A DNA stretch of 64,000 bases from Amblyornis subalaris (lineage: Eukaryota; Chordata; Aves; Passeriformes; Ptilonorhynchidae): contig JACAXG010000013.1 in NCBI GenBank assembly GCA_018881555.1, positions 8,098,191 through 8,162,190 of the forward strand, in the 5' to 3' direction. Each line of letters starts with the position of its first letter. Positions within the stretch are counted from its first letter, which is position 1. Of this stretch, positions 35,601 through 46,841 are shown one piece after another. The notes under the pieces are model-generated. The model worked only from the letters and a program-made list of their open reading frames with translations. It made no database searches and had not been told where the DNA came from. Both the position numbers and the translations under genes were made by a program.

Positions 35601-37064
35601 GGGACAGGTCCATGGGAGTGCAAGAAGTCCCCAAATAGAGCAAAAATCCAATGTCATTTTGAAGACCTTCAGAAACATTNTATTTTCTGACATTCGCTAG
35701 TGAGAAACCACAAGGGAAGCTCACCTGTGACACACACCCAGCCCTGGTGTGGAGTGTGGCAGGACCATCANGGAGCAGGGAGCTGCTAGAGATCCCTCAG
35801 AAACACCTCACAACTTGAAAACAGCACAGGAGACACATAGCTTCTAATTTACTGCCTTAAATGCCCTCTTTTGAGGCCTCTNATAGCCAGAAGTCATCAA
35901 AATAGCCTCACGGCTTTAATTCCTATCCTAGCTCCTNAGGACCAGAGCAGTGCAAAGTCATTCCAGGAGGGGAACACACAGATGATAAAAATCCTGCTGC
36001 ATCCATATCCCAGCTAGGGTAGTCCAATATCCCAGCTATAGTCAGGATATTTAGTTTTTATTAAAGTATGTGTTAATTTGGAGAGTAGTAAGCAGATGCA
36101 GCAGAAGGAAAACGAACAAGCTCTGTTCTAAATTACAATAATAATCATTCCCATCTTCGAGAATGAACTACGACAGACAGATCAAGGGAGAGATGGCTGC
36201 TATGGTCATTATATAAACTAATCNCTTTTCTTTCTCATTCATTCTGCATAATTCTTTTCCTCTCTGAAGCCGAGGAAAAACACTATACTTACAGGAGAAA
36301 AAATTTGATTTGGCAGATCAGTGGATAGTGAGATTTTGTTTGCAGTCTCAATTACCTTCAGTAGCTGGAAATTTGGTATCAAAATAAACTGTAAATTAAA
36401 AAAAAAAAAAAGAAGTAGATAGAGCATTACAAATGTCCATCCCTTGAAGGATAGCTCAGTAATTCTCTATGTTCTAGCAACAGCTGCTTTAATATCTTTC
36501 AAAGAAATGGCAGCCTCGCTCTGTCTGAAGGGATTACCTTTAAGGAATGCATCCGTAAGTGGCTTTGTGCAAAGATACTCACGTTCTTGTGGGGTTTGTG
36601 CTGCATTTTTTCTGTCAAATTTCAAGATTCCTGTTTTGTTGTTGTTGCTGTTGATTTTCCTGTTTTCTCTAAGTTTGCTTCTATTGCCAAGCGCATCTAA
36701 TACATCCCACATTTCTCCCCAGACTGGAAGAACCGGGACTTTCAGAGGGCTNTTAAGGATTGAATGGGGAAAATAAGGACCATCAGTGGTCCAGTGAACA
36801 GCTTCAGTGCCCCTCCTGTGACAGGAGAGCTGCTGTAGCTCCTCCTGCTTTGCAGGGAGCCTTGGGCATCACAGTAAACTCCCCTGCAACTCCTTCCCCT
36901 GCTTTCTTTCCTTTGTCACCTTTTTGCTGGCATTTCACACTTTCCACACGCGATGTGGTGAGGGGATAACAACCCCTTGGACCACATAGGGCTTCATATG
37001 AAGGCATTTTGACTGCTACAGGCAAACTCTGTAGTTCTGGGTGATGGACGATGAAAACAGAAGT
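32661..37064. other. Upstream intergenic region, no gene recognised
   Basis: Unique sequence of ordinary composition immediately upstream of JADE2. It contains a short AAT-type repeat at about 32,776-32,793. The longest open frame (34.13-34.82 kb, minus) starts at a GTG, resembles nothing I know, and has no splice context. No recognisable exon, repeat family or RNA gene was found here. Confidence 0.6.
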
Positions 37065-37145
37065 ACATTTNGAAGAGTTCAGTTGGAAGGGACCTACAAG
37101 GAAGATCAAGTTCAGCTGCCTCAGGACCTCTGCTCTCCCTCGTGA
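37065..37145 (-). mobile_element. CR1 LINE 3' end (short or decayed)
   Basis: GAAGAGTTCAGTTGGAAGGG and ACCTACAAGGAAGATCAAGT match the reverse complement of a CR1 3' end. Only about 80 bases are convincing and the rest is too diverged to delimit. Confidence 0.6.
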
Positions 37146-39432
37146 AAAGCTATCCCACAGGCAGGACATGCCATTACAAACCCTTGTCCTGCCCATTCCC
37201 ACCCCACAACCCAGGAAATATCCACCGAGGTGTAAAGGCCGTTGTGTTTTACTCTCCTGAGCAGGCCAGCAGAGCTTTCCTCCTCCTGCAGGTGTCCTGG
37301 AAGGGAGGTTGGCAGTCCAGTGCCAGTGCATGTCTTCCTACCTGCAGATCCCACCACGGAACATGCAATTATTTTCCCAATTAAAAAAAAAAGGGAGACA
37401 TTAATGTTCCCAGNCACAATTCAATGCACCATTTGAGTGAATGGTACATATGCTAAACAATACATGCATCAGGACTCCATTAATCCACATTTTATATGGA
37501 TTCCCTCTAGACATTCAGTTTATAACCAAGTTGGCTATTTCCCTGTATTTCTCTGGAGTTGGAGGGTGTGAAAAAGACATTTCCATTTCATTGACTAAGT
37601 TCCCAAGGGGAGAGTTTATGAAAGTGCAAGTGCATAATTTACTGCCTGACAGGATAAAGATGGTATCTGGTTTTAAAAAAATAGTGTACCCTGAAAAACA
37701 AAATTGCTAGAACAGACATTTGTTTTCTGTAAGTACCATATTTTAGAAGCATTTAATTTAGCTTAGAAGCACCGTTAAAAATATATGCATTGTAAATTGC
37801 AGCTGTATAACACGATATTTATCAGATAATGTCACTGAATAGTCTCCTGTTGCAATATAAATGCCAAGGCATTTACAGAAAATAAATGTTGAAGTAGCAA
37901 GCTTTCTTTTCAAAGTGGAAGACCATTATCTCATCCAAAAGTCATAAATAAAATTATGAGGGTTTGGTTACAGGGTTGGTTTTAACCATGGGGGGGCTGA
38001 CAGGGACACTCCATCAGTGCTCCCAAGCAGCAAAACCAGCCTGGATACGGTGAGGGAGGGACATGGGATGGGAAACGACAGCTCAGAAAGACCTAAGAGT
38101 AGNCAGAAGGACAAGTCAGCTGCTAATGCATTTGAGGAAAAGAGATAAAGATGGAAAGCCGGGGATTTCTTGAGATATACAACTTAACATGATATTTATA
38201 ATGAGATTCCTGCAGCGCTCTCCTGGCTTCACGAATTTCTCCTTCTGTGGTTCTGCTCCTTTAGCCACTTCTTGAATTGTTCACGTGTATTGTTTGCTTC
38301 TTTCTCTCTCTGTTTTCTCTCTATGCATATTTCTTTGGACACACCAAGTCCACTGATCCTCTTCAATGATCATAGAGCAAATTGCTGGTTATCTGCCTTT
38401 CCCTGGTCGCTTCCCTCTCACATGCTTTGGTCTGCCCTGTAACATCACACAGTCAGAGCTGAAGCTNGATGTGCTGAGCTGAGCCAAATCCCTCATTCTT
38501 CTCTCCAAGCTTACTCCATCCATACAGTGTCCCAGTCAGAGGAGCAATGCACACCTTCCACAGCTCAACTGGTGTGTTGTCAAAAGCACTTTGTATGATG
38601 AATGATATGATGAATACCAAAATATTTGTCTAAAATAACTTTTACATACAAGAAGTGGCTGGCTGNCTGGACAGCTGATTTAGTGATGCATCAGCCATGG
38701 AAGGGAGGCAGAACACACCACACAACACCCAGGTTTCTGGGCCACACTCGGGAGAAAATACTTCAGTCCTCGTAGCTCCTTGCAGAGGGGATCCCACACT
38801 GAGCATCNCCCTCCTGCAGCACTGAGGAGCATATTAGTGCAGCATATTAGTAAAATATCACAGCAACAAGAGCATGGAGACTTGTTAGATCATCAAGTCT
38901 GTGGTCTCCTGGGACAGGATTACAGCCCTTCCGCAGAGGATGGACCAGCTACTGATTTGAATTTACCTTTTCCCTTTGAAAGTAGCCACTCTTCACTTGC
39001 CCTGCCAGGCTGCTGAGCAGCCCCTCGTCTGTCTGAGCTCCATGGATGAGCTCTGGTGAGCTCCACAGATGACAGGCAACCATCGAAGCAACAATTCCTG
39101 CANGCCGGGACTTTTAATACATTGTATATGCAACGCATACCCCCTTTATAGTGGTTATGATCTTCAAATCAATCCTACCTGGCAGCGGAAGTTTAACATT
39201 AATGACTTTCTTATTATGGATGGAAAAACCTTTCAGAGCTAATGAGCAGAAACAAGATCACTTGGCTCCTACCTGAGGAGGTGACTCTGCGGTCACGACC
39301 AACACTTGGAGCAGAGCTGTACAGTGCCTGCTTTAGCACAGCCGGGAGAGTTGGTCTGGCAGTTGCACTGCCTCTGCCTTTGGAGCCAAGACCTGAGTTC
39401 AGAAAGTGCTCTAAGGATCTCAGCTCCTTAAA
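37146..39432. other. Intergenic region, AT-rich, no gene recognised
   Basis: AT-rich unique sequence between two CR1 fragments. The only coding-like signal is a short purine-rich minus-strand open segment at 38,229-38,369, described under findings. Confidence 0.6.
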
Positions 39433-39659
39433 ATAAAGATATTAGGAAAAGGTTCTTCACCCAAAGGGTNGTTGGGCACTGGAACAGGCTCCNNAGGGAA
39501 TGGTCACGGCACCAAGCCTGACAGAGCTCAAGGAGTGTTTGGACAAAGCTCTCAGGCACAGGGTGGGATTTCTGGGGTTGTCCTGTGCAGGGCCAGGAGT
39601 TGGACTCAATGATCCGTGCGGGTCCCTTCCAGCTCAGGACATTCTAAGATTCTATGAAT
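39433..39659 (+). mobile_element. CR1 LINE 3' fragment
   Basis: In sense orientation, TATTAGGAAAAGGTTCTTCA opens the copy, then GGGCACTGGAACAGGCTCC, and it closes GGTCCCTTCCAGCTCAGGAC with the ATTCTAAGATTCTATGAATG tail typical of CR1. This is an outlying CR1 type that carries a GGGATTTCTGGGGTTGTCCT segment. It contains the only double N of the window. Confidence 0.9.
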
Positions 39660-42600
39660 GATATCAACAGGAAGGAGCCAGCCAGCCATCACACAGCCCT
39701 CGACCCAGATGCATCATCCTTCCCTGCAGCAGGAGCTGGGACTGTGGTCCCGGGGGAAGCCTTGCTCTCCCAGCCGGGGACAGCTGCCGAGGTGTGAAAT
39801 GGGGGGGGTCAGTTTAATTTTATCTTGACAGCCAGGAGAAAACAGGACCCGACCAGTTACACATTTAATTTCCAAGCTGGTCCCGCGGGGCAGGAGGAGC
39901 GAGCGAGCCAGGGAGGGTGAGCTCCTGNCCCAAGCGTGCCAGGCATCCCGCAGTGCCCCGGGGTGGTGGCATCTGCCCTGGCATACCTCGGGGAGCAGCA
40001 GCCGCAAGCCTGGCTGCTGGAGGAAAAATAAACAACTCCAGTGAGTCACAAAGGCAAGCGGCATATGACGGGGACAGGTACTTATGCAAATAAACTGTTA
40101 ACACCCAGCCAGACAGAGCTGATAAGCCTCCTAGGCCAGCTGGAGGCTTCTTCATCGTGCTGGGGGGAGGAGGAGGAAGAGAGCTTTAGGATAACAATAG
40201 AAAACCGAAAGGCAAGAGCAAGGCAGCTCTGGGAGGGTTTGCACAGGGCTGCCCGGTTTGGGTACCAGTCTGCTGCACCCTGCCATGCCAGTGTCCCTGT
40301 GCTGCTGTGCTTCCAGAAGCATCCTGCTGTGCCAGCGTGGGTTAGTGTNTGCCATGGTGCCTGTCACTGAGACCTCTTGGGGGTGGTGGGCACCTGCCAG
40401 GATGCATTTCCCCGCACGCCCATGGCAGCAAAGTTTGAGATTTGTGAGGCTGTAGCACAGGGGGTGCACGGGGACCTGCCTTCCCCGCGGGTGGAATATC
40501 CCCATAACTCTCCGCCTGCCCTCTCGGCGCACAAACCCCCTCAGAGGCNTGAATGAGAGGCAAATTATCCTTCTGCAGCACTGCTGGGGATCCCCCCGGA
40601 AGCTTCATATCTGGCCTGGCTGGGCCGCTGATAATCAGATCGAGGGGGTTTAAAATAATCAAGCCTAAGCAGCTGAAATCCAAACTAGAATAGGTAATGG
40701 GGTCAGAAAACAAACGCTGCAGCCAGGGTGCAGTTGGGGGCTCTGCAGGGCACCACACATACACTCAGGATGGGCTGAGCAGGGAGCTATGNTGCTGCTT
40801 CAGGATGCTGCCCAAAAAACAGACTCTCCCAAGCCCTGCTCTTTTCTGGTAGTGGGAAAGCTGTGCAAAAGACCCCACATGTTTCACAGGGAGTCCTGAG
40901 AGCCAGGTGGCTCCTTCCCCCTTTGCAGCCATCACCAAAAGCCTGAGTTGTAGAAGAAAGGATTTTGCTGCCCCAGAGCACCATTAGTCCCAGTCCCAGC
41001 AGTGCCAGAAGCTCAGAAGGTGCAGGACACCTCCCTGCTCCTGTAGCATCGCCACCCACTCCTGGTTCACTGGTCCCCATCCCACACTGGCTCTGCCAAC
41101 ACCTCCACCTGCCTTACCCGTGGGCAGGGAACAGGGAACAGAAGCANCAAGGAAAGGGGGAGTTATTGAGTTTGGGGAATTTGTTTTGCCCGCTGCTCAG
41201 ATTTCCAGCTCANTTTAATGACGTAATGCTCCAATGGTGAGAAGCCAAAGTTTGCCCTTCCTGTGGTNTTCCCTTAGGAAAAGCATATTACTGCAATGTA
41301 AAACTGAAAATTGAAACAGGCTGGTGCTTCACCAGAGAAAATGCCTCTCCCTTTTCCCTATTCAGTGAGGCGGGGATGAATGTTGTGAGGTTTGAAAGAA
41401 AAACTGAAAAAGCCTTTAATTAATCCCTGGAGGCTAAACCCTGCCAGATATGGACAGGATTTCTCCTCTGCCTCCTTTTCAGAGCAAGAACATGAAGCTG
41501 CCTTCCTGCTGCAGCTCTTTCCGGGGGATTCTCAGGTCCCAGAGGAGGATCCAAAACATTTTCCAAGGCTTTTTTTGCAGAGAGAATGGCTGCCAGGGAA
41601 GCCTCGCTGCTGTCCTGGGACAGCGAGGAGACAAGGACCCCCTGCTCAGACTTTTGGAAGCTCTTACCTGCTGGGAGGAAANTTTTCGAGTTCAAGGTCA
41701 GGTCTGTTTGTCTTCCCTCCTGACAGACGTAAACTGTTATGCAATATTCAGGAAGTCACTTTTATCAGACTCAATTCAATTTCTAAGATTAAGAGCATGG
41801 AAAAACAAATACTAGTGCTGGATGGAAAGTGCTGGCACTAACCAGTCCAACACTGTGTTTGGACAAGGATTGCTAATAGGGTATCTCTTATTTCCACAAG
41901 TCAGTAGAGGCAGGTTACAAAATGTGCTGCTTTTTATGAGGGGTTGATGAGGAGGAGGAGGAGGAGGAAAATTAACCCTTGCTTAGAGAGAGCAGAAACC
42001 ATAGCAAAGTTTTTTTGGAGAGCAACTTCTGGGGTTGTTACTGCAGCATCTGGGAGCATCCCAGGATGTAAAGCCAAGGCTCAGCCCGTGGCAGAAGGCA
42101 GAGGACTGCAGTTAGCAGTACCCNTGCTGGCCACCTTTGCTTGATTACAGCTGCCCTGGTGCCTGAGAGGAGCATGACTGCAGGACAGGTAAAGGCTTTG
42201 CTCACTAAAAACCCAGCTTGCAAGGGAGCAGGCAAAATATAGAGCATGTGCAATTTTCACAGGGATCATCACCTGNCACAACACAACAACCTAATTCAGA
42301 AAACGCACAGGGAAAATGCACTGGAGGAAAGAAATGTTAACTTGCAGAAGGAAAACTGTCCTAAGCAAGACCCAAACTGGTCCTATGATCTACCAGTCCT
42401 GAAGTCCTTAAAGAAAAGCACCAGGAGCTGCAATGGAGGAGGATGGATCGTTTGATCTATGGAGGTCCATGCCAGAGATCACACCAGCCACAGCCCAGAA
42501 AACATACCTCCCTTCTTGACACTGTTTCCAACCAAGGCCCTTGTAAAGTTTCAATAATCAGCACTATTGAGACTAGTTTAGTGCTTTCTGTTGATATAGG

Positions 42601-43184
42601 AAAAAATTTGAAATTTAGCTTCCAGCACTGTGAACTGCCTTAATTCAGTACCATGTATATAGATATTATACACAGAGAAAGTTAAAATGTAGAAATAAGG
42701 AGCTCAGGAGTTTGCTAAAAGCTAAGGGAGAACCTGAGGTTTGAAAGAAAAGCATTAGCAATAGCAGATTTGCAAGTTCAGCTGTGGGAAGGACCACAAA
42801 ATCCAAGCACATGCTATATATCTTCTTTTTATTGACTGCTTTGTGGGAAGCTGCGTTTCTAGTTGGAGTTGGGAGCTACAGCTTGCACTCTGTGTTGATT
42901 TTGATTATAGAGTGGTGGTAATTAAACCTCTGGAGCATTAAGTTACCATTTTAACCAAATGCCTGCATTTTATCTTGATGGGAAATTGAGAGTGAGACTC
43001 AGATTTTCACAGTAAATAAAAACTGTTNGCTGTTTCACAGATAATCCTTTTCCTCAGCTTATGTATGAGAAAATCCTCCTGTACAGTTTCTTTCAGCCTT
43101 TTGCAAAGGCACACACTCCTTGAGGAAGCTCAGCAGCAGCACTGCCAGCTTCTGCACACTGCTCAGCTTGTAAAATAATAATTA

Positions 43185-43350
43185 TAATCATAATGTGCCT
43201 CCTTAATGACACTTTTAATCCAGAGACCGGTATCCTTATCTCCATGTAAGCAAACAGAAGCACGCAGGATTTTGCTCCAGTGATATGAGTGGCCAAGGTC
43301 AAAGTCAGGAGTTACCCAGCACCCAGGTTCAGTCTATCAGCCAAATCCAC
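43185..43350 (-). mobile_element. Possible MIR-like SINE fossil
   Basis: The plus strand reads ATCCTTATCTCCATGTAAGC, then GGCCAAGGTCAAAGTCAGGA and a CACCCAGGTTCAGTCTATCA stretch. This parallels the antisense MIR order (tatccccat, then aaggtcacacagc, then acccaggtctg). It is heavily diverged. Confidence 0.45.
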
Positions 43351-46087
43351 TGCCTGGCTCTGAGGTAACGCTCTTATCTACAGACAGATAGGCAAGGTGC
43401 AAACCTGGTTAATTCTTAGACAGTTCTGTGCTGACAGGGACAGGTCTGCCTCACTGCACACCTGTAGCTTAGGAATTGGGCAAATACAGCCATTTCAGGT
43501 TGTTATTTTCGCTGTGTACCTCCCTGAGCCACTTGAACGAGCGACTGAAACAGGTGAATCCCTTAAATCCACTATTTTATTGCGATTAACAGCAATATTG
43601 CTGAAGTAGGACTGGGATACTCAGCAAAAGGCTGCGAGGCTGCAGTGTGCTGGCTGCCTTCCGTGCAGGCAGGGGCATTAAGTGTTCTGGAGATCAGTGA
43701 TTCTGATAATAAACAGTTGCTTGTGCGGAGGATTGGGCTCAGCTGCTTTCAAAGCGCAGCCGTTGCCACAGAGTCTTTCATCCTCTGCTTTCGGAGTAAA
43801 GTGCATCCTCCCTGCCCAGAGCAGCAGCGGGTTTACCACAAAATGCTTGCAGGATTTGCTGTCTGCAGAGGCAGGTATTACTCACCCAGTGGCTCCTGAT
43901 GCAAATGCGCTGCCGTCACTGGGATAGCAGAGCGAGGAGCTGGAATGGAGGCTGCCGGAGACGCCCGTCTGTGTGTGCCCCCTGAGACCAAGNACAGCCA
44001 CGGGGCTCCTTTGGGGCCAGCAGACAGTGCTCCTGCGGATCTGTGGGTTCACTGGCCACGTTAGAGCCTCGGGAGCCGCATCTTTTGGTGGAGTCTGAGA
44101 CTGCATCACTTCACCTGCATCATCACTCCCCCTCCAGCCATCTGTTGAGAGGAAATGTCTGTCACAGCACGTGGGGGCAGGTACAGAGGCTTCTGCAAAC
44201 CCCAGGAGAGCTCCTGGCTGCACAGCTCCCTAGGGGAGAGCTCTCAGGAGGAGATGCCTCAAGCACACAGAGCTGCTCCCTCCTCGGCAAGGCCGCGTGA
44301 GCTCAGGCATGAACCATGTCACCTGCCAGCGGTCCCNGCTCTGCTGCACTGCTCCTCCCCAGCCCACCCCATCGGCACGAGGAGTTTGGCGTCTCCTCGT
44401 GGAAACCCAAGCAAACCCTGAGCCAAAGCTGTGATGAAGGTTTCTCCAGATAGAAGCACGGTTGTTGCTGGTCTGGTTGGGAACTCAGAGTAAGGCGGCT
44501 TCCAGTTTGAAGGGGATCACAAAGAAGCCACTTANTTTGGAGAAATGATTGTTTGGGCTTGAAAGAGTACGAATTATTCTATAATTCCTATCTAATAAAG
44601 GATATGGAAACTAAAGGAGGTATTGCCTCTGATGCTGCTGGATCCAGGATTTCATACCTTCTTTCCATCATACCATACTGGAATATGATGCCCTCCAAGT
44701 GTAACTGATAAATCCCCCAAACCATTTCCAACTGTTCTACATCCTGGTTTTATACTTCAACAAGAACAAACAAAAAAATCAATATAAACCCCCCATTTTT
44801 TTTCAAATCAAGCAATCTAAGGAAGGGTTTTCACATTTATTTAACATTTATAGGGGTAAATATTTAGGGTAAGAGAAAGAAGCAGCTGATTAGCTTCTCC
44901 ATTTGACAGGACAAATATAAAAGTATCTTCTTTGAAAGACTTATCTAAGCATTATTCTGCATTCTGACACGAAGGGAAATGTTGCCTGATTGCATCTTTT
45001 CCCAGGAATGGGTAAACTGCTCTGGTGGTTTGGAAAAATGTAAGTAAGAATCTATTTTTCAATTATTTTTCTTTTTTTCCACAGACCACTGCCATTTTTT
45101 ATTTGNGTGATGGCCAGAGTTATAAAGGATAAGCCACCACAAGACAAAATTTTCTCAGAGTATTTTTCTGCTATGCACTTCAGGAAACAGCAAAAGAAAC
45201 CGAGTTTGTGTGAAGCTGGTGTCCCATGAGGAAGAACCAGGCTGGGTACACCCGCAGTCACCAGCGCTTNGTGACACTGGGTGAGTTACTAGAATCAGTA
45301 ATGATATAAAAATAAAGATGCATTAATNAAAAAATAAATTGGGAAAATACCCAAATAACTCAAAAAGACTGCAAGAGCTCTACAGAGCAGCTCAGTCACT
45401 GCTTTCCACTGCTCCCAGCAAGTCAGGAATGTGTTGGTTGCTGCCATCCTCCCTCTTTTCCCCATTTTCTTCTCACCCAAGTGATGTCAGGCTGGATTTC
45501 TTTGGAATTATGTGTCAAATTTGCTCTTTTTATCATCTCTAAAGCTTTATTATTTAAAATAATCTCCTCCAAGCCTCCCTCTTCTTACATCAGTTATTAC
45601 AAACTTGAGATTTAGCAGCTACCCTCAAGGCCACATCAATTCCCTCCACAGCCAGACCAGTCCTTCAGTTACATAATTTACGAGCTTCTTGCCTTCTGCT
45701 CTTTATTCCTGTTACCTTTGCACATCTCCTCTTACCTGGCTGAACCAACAACCTACCTACATACGGCCAGCCCACAACCTTTACCCCACCAGGCTCTAGA
45801 GTCCGTCTGTCAGCTCCTTCCCAAAGCACAGACTCACATTCTGCCCAGTTTTCTTTTAAGCCTGGGAAAACCTTCGTGATAAAATCTGAACAGCCACTCC
45901 TTTCTCCTCCTTCAAAACCATCCTTACAGCTCACCTCTGCCAAAAAAGCAGCCAAACTCAGCTTCGGCTGCAGCTGGGCAATGGATGAACCAGGATTTTC
46001 TTCCCTCTTTTGCTTGCTCCCTGCCTTTGTTCTCAGCTAAGCATTAGCCAAAGCAAATTACACTACCAAAGAAAGGTCATTGCCTTA

Positions 46088-46133
46088 TACACACACACAC
46101 ACACACACACAGACACACACACACACACACACA
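46088..46133 (+). repeat. CA dinucleotide microsatellite
   Basis: About 23 CA units with a single GA interruption near the middle, ending in ATATAT. It is probably polymorphic. Confidence 0.97.
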
Positions 46134-46404
46134 TATATTTTGTATGTGTGCATGTGCTGTATCCCCATGGTTCTTGGTGCCTGCGGAACATAAGACACTC
46201 AGGGCAGGGATTGCCTTTTATCCCCCACTTTTGCAGAGCACCTCACAGAGCCATGGCTCCATTCCCTCTACATGCTCCCAGAATATAAACATGTACTGAT
46301 AACAGCACATTCTCTGGAGGAGAGGTGCAGCAGAGCNGGGAACCTCCAGTGAACTGCAGCTGGCACTGGCACAGAACAAAGGGGGAAAGGAGATCAGACT
46401 GATC

Positions 46405-46675
46405 GGACAAGGGCCTGGAGTGACAGGACAAGGGAGAATGGCCTCAAGCTGACAGAGGTTGGTTATTAGAAGAAATTCTTCCCTGTGAGGTTGGTGAGGC
46501 ACTGGAATAGACTTCCCAGAGAAGTTGTGGATGCCCCAGGCCTGGAAGTGTTCAAGGCCANGTTGGACAGGGCTTGGAGCAACCTGGTGTAGTGGAAGGT
46601 GTCCCTGCCCATGGCAGGGGTGTTGGAATGAGATGAGCTCTAAGGTCCCTTCCAACCCAAACCATTCTATCATGG
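46405..46675 (+). mobile_element. CR1 LINE 3' fragment (copy A of an inverted pair)
   Basis: This sense copy is about 270 bp. It opens with a CTGGAGTGACAGGACAAGGG-type start, passes through GAAATTCTTCCCTGTGAGG and CCCTGCCCATGGCAGGGGTG, and ends TTCCAACCCAAACCATTCTA then TCATGG. Unlike most CR1 copies it lacks repeated ATTCTATG units. It continues into a non-CR1 flank that is also present, inverted, next to the copy at 54.5 kb. Confidence 0.9.
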
Positions 46676-46841
46676 TTAATTAAACAATATTACAGTTAAA
46701 TTATCCTTTATGTAGTAATATATTCAAATTAATAAGAATCAAACATCAAATATATCAAATTAATAAGAATTAAGCCCAGGGGAATGACNCAGAAATCTCT
46801 TGCATATCTTTCCAGTGGCTCCAGCACGTGAGGAATCTGAG
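46460..46841 (+). repeat. Inverted duplication, arm A (CR1 3' end plus flank)
   Basis: This arm comprises the last part of the CR1 copy plus about 165 bp of AT-rich flank with TTAATTAAACAATATTACAG and TATCCTTTATGTAGTAATAT. It runs to the block CCAGTGGCTCCAGCAC ending near ATCTGAG. All these blocks recur in the same order on the opposite strand at 54,392-54,735. Arm A has an extra 30-odd bases because an AAATTAATAAGAAT unit is duplicated. Confidence 0.85.

Larger units (their letters stand above)
39660..46404. other. Intergenic region, no gene recognised
   Basis: It includes motif-rich candidate elements at 40.05-40.12 and 40.59-40.72 kb, a GGA-type simple repeat near 41.95 kb, and a possible MIR-like fossil near 43.2 kb. 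A moderately GC-rich stretch at 43.9-44.4 kb lacks the CpG density of an island. The CA microsatellite at 46.09 kb ends the region. Confidence 0.6.
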
